A stretch of 7,989 nt of DNA from Microcaldota archaeon (lineage in GTDB: Archaea > Micrarchaeota > Micrarchaeia > Micrarchaeales > CABMGC01), in assembly GCA_021821605.1 (NCBI GenBank), contig JAKACG010000034.1, forward strand, positions 1 to 7,989, given 5' to 3'. A program made the translations under genes and the position numbers. Below are positions 6,416-7,989 of this stretch, in pieces. Positions within the stretch are counted from its first letter, which is position 1. Each line of letters begins with the position of its first letter. Below the pieces are notes generated by a model. It was not told the origin of the DNA. It ran no database searches and was given only the letters and a program-made list of their open reading frames with translations.

Positions 6416-6823
6416 TTATTGAGTTTCTTGAAGCTTTGCCCTAGAGATTGGCAATGGCGCTGCAAAACCCATAGAGTATGCTATCAAAGTTCCTCTGGAA
6501 CCGCATTCGAAATTTACAAGATTTATTACATCTTCCGCAAATTTAAGTGGCAGTGTCTTCTTTCCCTTCCAGGTACTTTCTATATCTTCTGCATCTTTTT
6601 TGGCTTCTTTTGCAATTATTTTGCCAGAAATTGTAAGTTCGCCAACTTTAGGGGTCTTGCTTGAGTTATTGCCTTCATATACCGCTACAAAAGTAAAACC
6701 TACATTTACAGTTTCCTGTTTAACGCTAACGTCATCGAAGTTTATATTGAACTTCATGTTAGAGATAGCATCTGTAGTTTCTCTCTTTGCCTCTACTTTG
6801 CTCACTTCTATTCCTGTTATCAT
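6416..6823 (-). CDS. Small beta-rich protein, tentatively SecB-like
   Basis: A 135-residue soluble protein whose exact family I cannot name. Its architecture suggests a SecB-type chaperone fold: strands at about residues 22-36, 39-50 and 60-73 form an antiparallel sheet, a polar stretch follows, then LPLKFAEDVINLVNFECGS (91-109), the place where SecB proteins carry an F/P-x-x-R-E-x-I-x-x-L helix, and finally a Pro-rich end GFAAPLPISRAKL (119-131), recalling the SecB LLLPPINF tail. SecB-like proteins bind unfolded polypeptides and occur in some archaea and in toxin-antitoxin-chaperone loci; no toxin gene lies nearby here. It is the first gene of the cluster with polB and the methionine aminopeptidase. 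GTGAT, a match to archaeal Shine-Dalgarno GGTGAT, lies just before the ATG. The coding assignment is good; the function is a weak inference. Confidence 0.8.
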   Translation of the reverse strand: MITGIEVSKVEAKRETTDAISNMKFNINFDDVSVKQETVNVGFTFVAVYEGNNSSKTPKVGELTISGKIIAKEAKKDAEDIESTWKGKKTLPLKFAEDVINLVNFECGSRGTLIAYSMGFAAPLPISRAKLQETQ

Positions 6824-6850
6824 ATAATCACTTAGATAGTTATTGTACTT

Positions 6851-6862
6851 ATAATTATAAAA
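6851..6862 (-). promoter_or_regulatory. TATA box of the 135-aa gene / polB / map cluster
   Basis: CTTTTATAATTAT on the minus strand (about 6850-6862) is centred about 34 bases before the ATG at 6823. This fits a transcript with a leader of roughly 8-10 bases that includes the GTGAT ribosome site. It is the likely main promoter of the three-gene minus-strand cluster. Confidence 0.5.
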
Positions 6863-6890
6863 GACTTTTTATCTTTCAAAATTATTTACT

Positions 6891-6900
6891 GTTTTATATT
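6891..6900 (+). promoter_or_regulatory. Possible TATA box of the 146-aa gene
   Basis: TTTTATATT-type sequence in the divergent 134-base gap. A start site about 26 bases downstream would fall near 6920, leaving a leader of about 36 bases before the ATG at 6958. A second candidate, TATTTAATA at 6935-6943, would put the transcript start after 6958 and favour the inner start at 7018. The gap holds nothing else that I can identify. Confidence 0.3.
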
Positions 6901-6957
6901 TTTTTGTAGTTAAGTGTCAATTTGTAAAGTGGAGTATTTAATAATTAAACTGTTGTA

Positions 6958-7398
6958 ATGATATCAGGCGTTTGGGGCGGTTGTATACCAGGAAGAGCAA
7001 TATTTAATAATTGTATTATGTTTGTTGCCGAGGTAAAAAGGATATCTTCTAAAAAAACTCTTACTAAAGAAGAACTCGAGGTAAAAAATAAAGCTATCGC
7101 TGTTGCCGCTTTGGCATCTAACAGATCATGGAAAACCTATAAGTATCTAAATAATTACGGGACTTTTGACAAAGATTCTTTAATGACAGAAGCCACATAT
7201 GCCTTTCAAGAAGGATGGAAGAATATAAGCGAAGCTGATGTTGAGGAAGTAGTAAACTCAGACTTTAATCCACATATATTTTCAACATGGATATTTTCTG
7301 CACTAGATGAAAAGAAAAAAAGGGAGTTTTTAACGTATTTTGATAAACTTAAAAAGGATCAAGAGTATGGACTTGAACCTTTGGAAAGAGAACAGTAA
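6958..7398 (+). CDS. Hypothetical helical protein
   Basis: Unrecognised 146-residue protein. From about residue 34 it is lysine/glutamate-rich and predicted mostly helical (TKEELEVKNKAIAVAALAS, then several amphipathic helices) with aromatic residues spread through residues 58-125 and a charged tail ending EPLEREQ. There is no signal peptide, membrane segment or metal site. The start is unsure. The first 20 codons (MISGVWGGCIPGRAIFNNCI) are glycine-rich and hydrophobic, unlike the rest, but their third positions are mainly A or T as in real genes here. The inner ATG at 7018 (MFVAEVKRI) would give 126 residues. Neither start has a good Shine-Dalgarno sequence. It is divergent from the polB cluster and stands upstream of tRNA-Arg. 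Confidence 0.7.
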   Translation: MISGVWGGCIPGRAIFNNCIMFVAEVKRISSKKTLTKEELEVKNKAIAVAALASNRSWKTYKYLNNYGTFDKDSLMTEATYAFQEGWKNISEADVEEVVNSDFNPHIFSTWIFSALDEKKKREFLTYFDKLKKDQEYGLEPLEREQ

Positions 7399-7488
7399 AG
7401 TAACTGCGCATAAATAAATCATACATTAATTATATTTTAATATTATTAATCAGCTAAGCACCAAGTAATAAAAATGTATGAAGATAAT

Positions 7489-7497
7489 GTATATTGT
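7489..7497 (+). promoter_or_regulatory. Likely TATA box of tRNA-Arg
   Basis: TGTATATTG is centred about 29 bases before the first base of the tRNA, the usual distance for a short-leader archaeal tRNA transcript. The rest of the 7399-7521 gap is AT-rich and shows no other clear element. Confidence 0.4.
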
Positions 7498-7521
7498 ATC
7501 ATGATTGATATTATTTTATAG

Positions 7522-7596
7522 GGGCATGTGGCGTAACTTGGATAGCGCATCGGGCTTCGGACCCGAGGGTTGCGGGTTCAAATCCCGCCATGCTCA
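7522..7596 (+). tRNA. tRNA-Arg (anticodon TCG)
   Basis: A complete 75-base cloverleaf. Acceptor GGGCATG (7522-7528) pairs with CATGCTC (7589-7595) with one G-T wobble, and the discriminator is A at 7596. The D stem GCGT/GCGC is at 7531-7534 and 7545-7548. The anticodon stem TCGGG/CCCGA encloses loop CTTCGGA, giving anticodon TCG at 7557-7559. The T arm is GCGGG-TTCAAAT-CCCGC. No intron and no encoded CCA. It reads CGN arginine codons. Confidence 0.97.
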
Positions 7597-7644
7597 TAAT
7601 TTCAATTTCTTTTTGAACTTAAAATATACTTACTTCAGTGATAA

Positions 7645-7657
7645 ACGTAAATATATA
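7645..7657 (+). promoter_or_regulatory. TATA promoter of the cysteine-rich gene
   Basis: ACGTAAATATATA, with the TATA core at 7649-7657 centred on 7653. A start site about 26 bases downstream would be near 7679, after the ATG at 7670 but six bases before the in-frame ATG at 7685. The centre-to-ATG distance of 32 bases matches that of the aminotransferase gene, favouring 7685 as the start if this promoter is used. The same 13-mer occurs at 107-119. Confidence 0.45.
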
Positions 7658-7669
7658 CACTGCGTAAAT

Positions 7670-7945
7670 ATGAATGATGAGGATATGGAAAATAAAAAAG
7701 ATGAGTTTCATGCAAGAAAAATGGAAATGTGGAAAAAAAGAGAAGAACTTCTCAATGCTATGAGCGAACAAGAGCTTCGTGCATTCATTAAAGGATATAT
7801 GATGGGCCAAAAATCTATATTCAAACAATTAGATTCAACAAATGGATGTGGCGGAGGTTGTAGTTGTGGAAATGGCATGAACAGTTCATGCGGATGTGGT
7901 AGTGAAAACTGCAAAGGTAAAGAATGCAACTGTGGAAACGAATAA
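7670..7945 (+). CDS. Small protein with metallothionein-like cysteine-rich tail
   Basis: A 91-residue protein in two parts. Residues 1-55 are charged and helical (the stretch around KKREELLNAMSEQELRAFIKGYMMG). Residues 58-91 are a Gly/Asn/Cys tail with eight cysteines at 60, 64, 66, 74, 76, 81, 86 and 88, including three C-x-C pairs. This spacing suggests thiolate metal binding (Zn, Cu or an Fe-S cluster), as in metallothioneins or metallochaperone tails. It is not a known family to me, and the cysteines are not arranged as a standard zinc ribbon. The open frame reaches back to 7505 but would then read through tRNA-Arg, so that start is excluded. ATG 7670 gives 91 residues; ATG 7685 gives 86 and fits the promoter spacing better. 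A cytoplasmic metal-binding or redox role is inferred. Confidence 0.78.
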   Translation: MNDEDMENKKDEFHARKMEMWKKREELLNAMSEQELRAFIKGYMMGQKSIFKQLDSTNGCGGGCSCGNGMNSSCGCGSENCKGKECNCGNE

Positions 7946-7954
7946 AAATCCATA

Positions 7955-7964
7955 GTAATATATC
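7955..7964 (+). promoter_or_regulatory. Possible TATA box for a gene beyond the window
   Basis: GTAATATATC ten bases after the stop of the cysteine-rich gene resembles the TATA boxes above. A transcript would start near 7985 and serve a gene beginning just past the window edge. The remaining 7946-7989 sequence shows no start codon followed by a recognisable protein. Confidence 0.25.
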
Positions 7965-7989
7965 CCACAATAGTATAGAAGGCCATTTT

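Noticed and set aside
6389..6664. Plus-strand ORF opposite the 135-aa gene, and similar opposite-strand ORFs within polB and map
   Set aside because: Low-complexity Ser/Phe/Leu-rich translations lying antisense to well-supported genes, with no own promoter or recognisable domain.
7505..7669. N-terminal extension of the cysteine-rich ORF back to 7505
   Set aside because: It would translate through the whole tRNA-Arg gene; the residues encoded there are simply the tRNA read in frame.
7708..7986. Minus-strand ORF opposite the cysteine-rich gene
   Set aside because: Antisense shadow: its Pro/Leu/His-rich product is the complement of the Gly/Cys codons, and it has no promoter or family signature.

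Overview
The window looks archaeal, with low GC (roughly a third) and Ile-ATA/Arg-AGA-rich codon use. The evidence is a TATA-box/short-leader promoter style, a type II methionine aminopeptidase, an archaeal family B DNA polymerase, a secreted protein crowded with N-glycosylation sequons, and two tRNA genes without encoded CCA. The small, compact genes and several unrecognised small proteins suggest a reduced-genome (DPANN/ARMAN-like) archaeon. That placement is inference; no rRNA is present to fix it.

Layout. Positions 1-73 are a very AT-rich block (about 11% GC) with two short palindromes. It is followed abruptly by a GC-rich island (74-281, about 49% GC) that opens with a four-run G-tract and carries a 39-codon minus-strand ORF starting right after tRNA-Asn. 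tRNA-Asn(GTT) is at 282-353 (-). Next come two minus-strand genes: an unrecognised 231-aa protein that may hold an internal duplication (397-1092), and a secreted or surface protein with a signal peptide and 13 sequons (1139-1984). A short divergent promoter region separates the latter from a branched-chain aminotransferase (2084-2989, +). This converges on a minus-strand cluster whose transcription order is: small beta-rich conserved-looking protein with SecB-like features (6416-6823), family B DNA polymerase (3974-6382), type II methionine aminopeptidase (3022-3924). Divergent from that cluster is an unrecognised helical protein (6958-7398, +), then tRNA-Arg(TCG) (7522-7596, +), then a small protein with an eight-cysteine tail (7670-7945, +). 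The last 44 bases hold a possible TATA box for a gene beyond the window.

How the genes work together. The minus-strand cluster combines replicative DNA synthesis with nascent-protein maturation (N-terminal Met removal and possibly chaperoning); such housekeeping mixing is ordinary in small archaeal genomes. The aminotransferase stands alone, with no other branched-chain pathway gene in view. Promoters suggest short leaders: in two places a TATA centre lies about 32 bases before the start codon (ilvE; the 7685 alternative start of the cysteine-rich gene), and in one about 26 bases (secreted protein). I used this spacing to judge starts.

No obvious new defence or mobile system is visible. The best candidates for something undescribed are the GC island with its G-tract beside tRNA-Asn, the cysteine-tail protein, the SecB-like protein and the possibly duplicated orphan.
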